A stretch of 64,000 nucleotides of DNA from Modestobacter roseus. GTDB taxonomy: Bacteria > Actinomycetota > Actinomycetes > Mycobacteriales > Geodermatophilaceae. The stretch lies in assembly GCF_007994135.1 (NCBI RefSeq), contig NZ_VLKF01000001.1, forward strand, positions 3,658,001 to 3,722,000, read 5' to 3'. The position numbers were made by a program, and so were the translations under genes. The notes under the pieces were generated by a model, which was given only the letters and a program-made list of their open reading frames with translations, was not told the origin of the DNA and did not search any database. Each line of letters begins with the position of its first letter. The first letter of the stretch is position 1. This document shows, piece after piece, positions 63,031-64,000 of the stretch.

Positions 63031-64000
63031 TCAGGCGCCCTGCTGCCGGGCCTCCTGCTCGGCCAGCTCGCGCGGCACGACGGCGGCCAGCGCCCGGCGG
63101 ATGGCGACCACCACGCTGCTGGCGGCGAAGAGGTCCTCGTCGGTGTTCCGCCGGGCGGCGCGCAGGCCGGCGGCCAGCTGGTGCAGCGCGTCGTAGGCCG
63201 CCCGGGTGGTGTCCGGGTCGGCGACGGCGTCCTGGTCAACAGACCGCAGCACGGCGGCCAGCGCGGTCAGCGCCTCGCACGCCGGGGGGCGCAGCGCGGG
63301 GCCGAGCGACACCTGGTCCTGGTCGGCCCGCTCGGTCTCGGCCAGCAGCTGGGTCAGCTCCTCCACCAGCAGCGTCAGCCGTTCCAGCGCCCGCGCCTGC
63401 GTGTACTGGCGTTCCGCGTCCTGCTGGTGGCGGCGGGCGCGCAGGTTGCCCCGGCGGGCGTCGTCGGACTCCTGCACCGCCGCGCGCATCTGGGCGAGCA
63501 CCGGGTCGATGGTGTGCGTGCGCGTCGCCCACTCGTCCCGGGTCGGCGGCAGCTCACCGGACAACCCGTCGGCGAGGTCGTCGAGCTGGTCGGCCAGCAC
63601 GTCGCGCAACCGGGCGAGCTGCTCCTGCGCCGGCGCGAGCGGCAGCTGGGGCAGCAGCGCGGTGACCGCGATGCCGATCAGCGCACCGAACATGATCAGC
63701 CCGACGTACCCGGCGACGTAGTTGATCGGGTCGCGGTTGCCGAAGATGAGCACGAACAGCGCCGCGGTCGGCACCCAGCTCCGGACGCTGCCCAGCCGCC
63801 GCCAGCCCGACAGCAGCACCCCCACCCCGATGACGACCGGGATGCCGACCAGGTTCGGGGCGTCGACCAGGTCGGCGAGCAGTCCGATCGCGGCCCCCAG
63901 GGCGACCGCGCCGACGGTCTGCGCGGACTCGCGGGCGGAGCCGGCCAGGCTCGTCGTGGTGGCCAGCAGCGCACCCAGGGGTGCGTAGTAGGGGTAGTCG
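63031..64000 (-). CDS. FUSC/aromatic acid exporter-like membrane protein (partial)
   Basis: This is the C-terminal 323 codons of a minus-strand gene that continues past the window end. At the window edge it reads DYPYYAPLGALLATTTSLAGSARESAQTVGAVALGAAIGLLADL, typical of FUSC/ArAE (DUF939-like) transporters, followed by more membrane segments (WVPTAALFVLIFGNRDPINYVAGYVGLIMFGALIGIAVTALLP). The cytoplasmic tail has long helices (QEQLARLRDVLADQLDDLADGL and onward). It likely exports aromatic or other organic acids. The start is not visible. Confidence 0.8.
   Translation of the reverse strand, partial: DYPYYAPLGALLATTTSLAGSARESAQTVGAVALGAAIGLLADLVDAPNLVGIPVVIGVGVLLSGWRRLGSVRSWVPTAALFVLIFGNRDPINYVAGYVGLIMFGALIGIAVTALLPQLPLAPAQEQLARLRDVLADQLDDLADGLSGELPPTRDEWATRTHTIDPVLAQMRAAVQESDDARRGNLRARRHQQDAERQYTQARALERLTLLVEELTQLLAETERADQDQVSLGPALRPPACEALTALAAVLRSVDQDAVADPDTTRAAYDALHQLAAGLRAARRNTDEDLFAASSVVVAIRRALAAVVPRELAEQEARQQGA

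Overview
The window is one contiguous, very GC-rich chromosomal segment of an actinobacterium, beginning inside gyrB just downstream of where the replication origin normally lies. GTG starts are common. Positions 1-19.7 kb carry the conserved actinobacterial block gyrB-gyrA-DUF3566-tRNA-Ile-DLW39-tRNA-Ala-ppiA-(PH protein)-crgA-DUF881-trpG/pabA-like-pknB-pknA-pbpA-rodA-pstP-fhaB-fhaA-tRNA-Leu, in the order known from Mycobacterium. Protein style (EfeUOB, CYTH-CHAD, EAL-DICT-LOV) and gene content suggest the Geodermatophilaceae (Blastococcus/Modestobacter/Geodermatophilus), but that is inference. Three perfect ParB-site-like palindromes fit an origin-proximal location.

Layout. 0-10 kb: gyrase, tRNAs, cyclophilin, rhomboid protein, thiolase, CrgA. 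10.2-19.4 kb: a seven-gene minus-strand cell-wall/division operon whose adjacent genes mostly overlap by 1-4 bases (two Ser/Thr kinases, PBP, RodA, PP2C phosphatase, two FHA proteins). 19.8-30 kb: housekeeping and accessory metabolism (aldose epimerase, MOSC, S4 protein, EEP nuclease/phosphatase, CYTH-CHAD, metallophosphoesterase, phosphofructokinase with a divergent GntR regulator). 30-35 kb: signalling (GAF protein, and a light-sensing EAL-DICT-LOV protein), MBL-fold protein, enoyl-CoA hydratase. 35-38.5 kb: the EfeUOB iron-uptake operon with a candidate iron box. 38.5-45.2 kb: NUDIX, glycerate kinase, a third PASTA kinase, two membrane proteins, cinA, acetyltransferase. 45.2-49.5 kb: an accessory island with a secreted RHS/YD-repeat protein, a short hydrophobic tip and a small membrane protein that is probably its immunity partner. 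49.6-55 kb: SRPBCC, AidB-like acyl-CoA dehydrogenase, NYN protein, a MNT/HEPN pair with a phased-repeat operator, and a STAS/HATPase/PRC stress module. 55.3-59 kb: a quaternary-amine ABC transporter operon. 59-64 kb: nucleoside hydrolase, a frameshifted hypothetical gene, a gamma-glutamyltransferase-like gene and the end of a FUSC-type membrane protein.

The most novel-looking candidates are the RHS tip/immunity pair (48.8-49.2 kb), the EAL-DICT-LOV protein (31.2-33.1 kb), and two unreported-looking operators: 8-bp tandem ACGT repeats before gntR and AGTTCG repeats at exact 20-bp spacing before the MNT gene. Three genes (third kinase, cinA, the 60-kb hypothetical) each appear to lack a single base, which suggests either sequencing errors at G/C runs or real inactivation. 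No CRISPR array, rRNA, transposase or prophage was seen.
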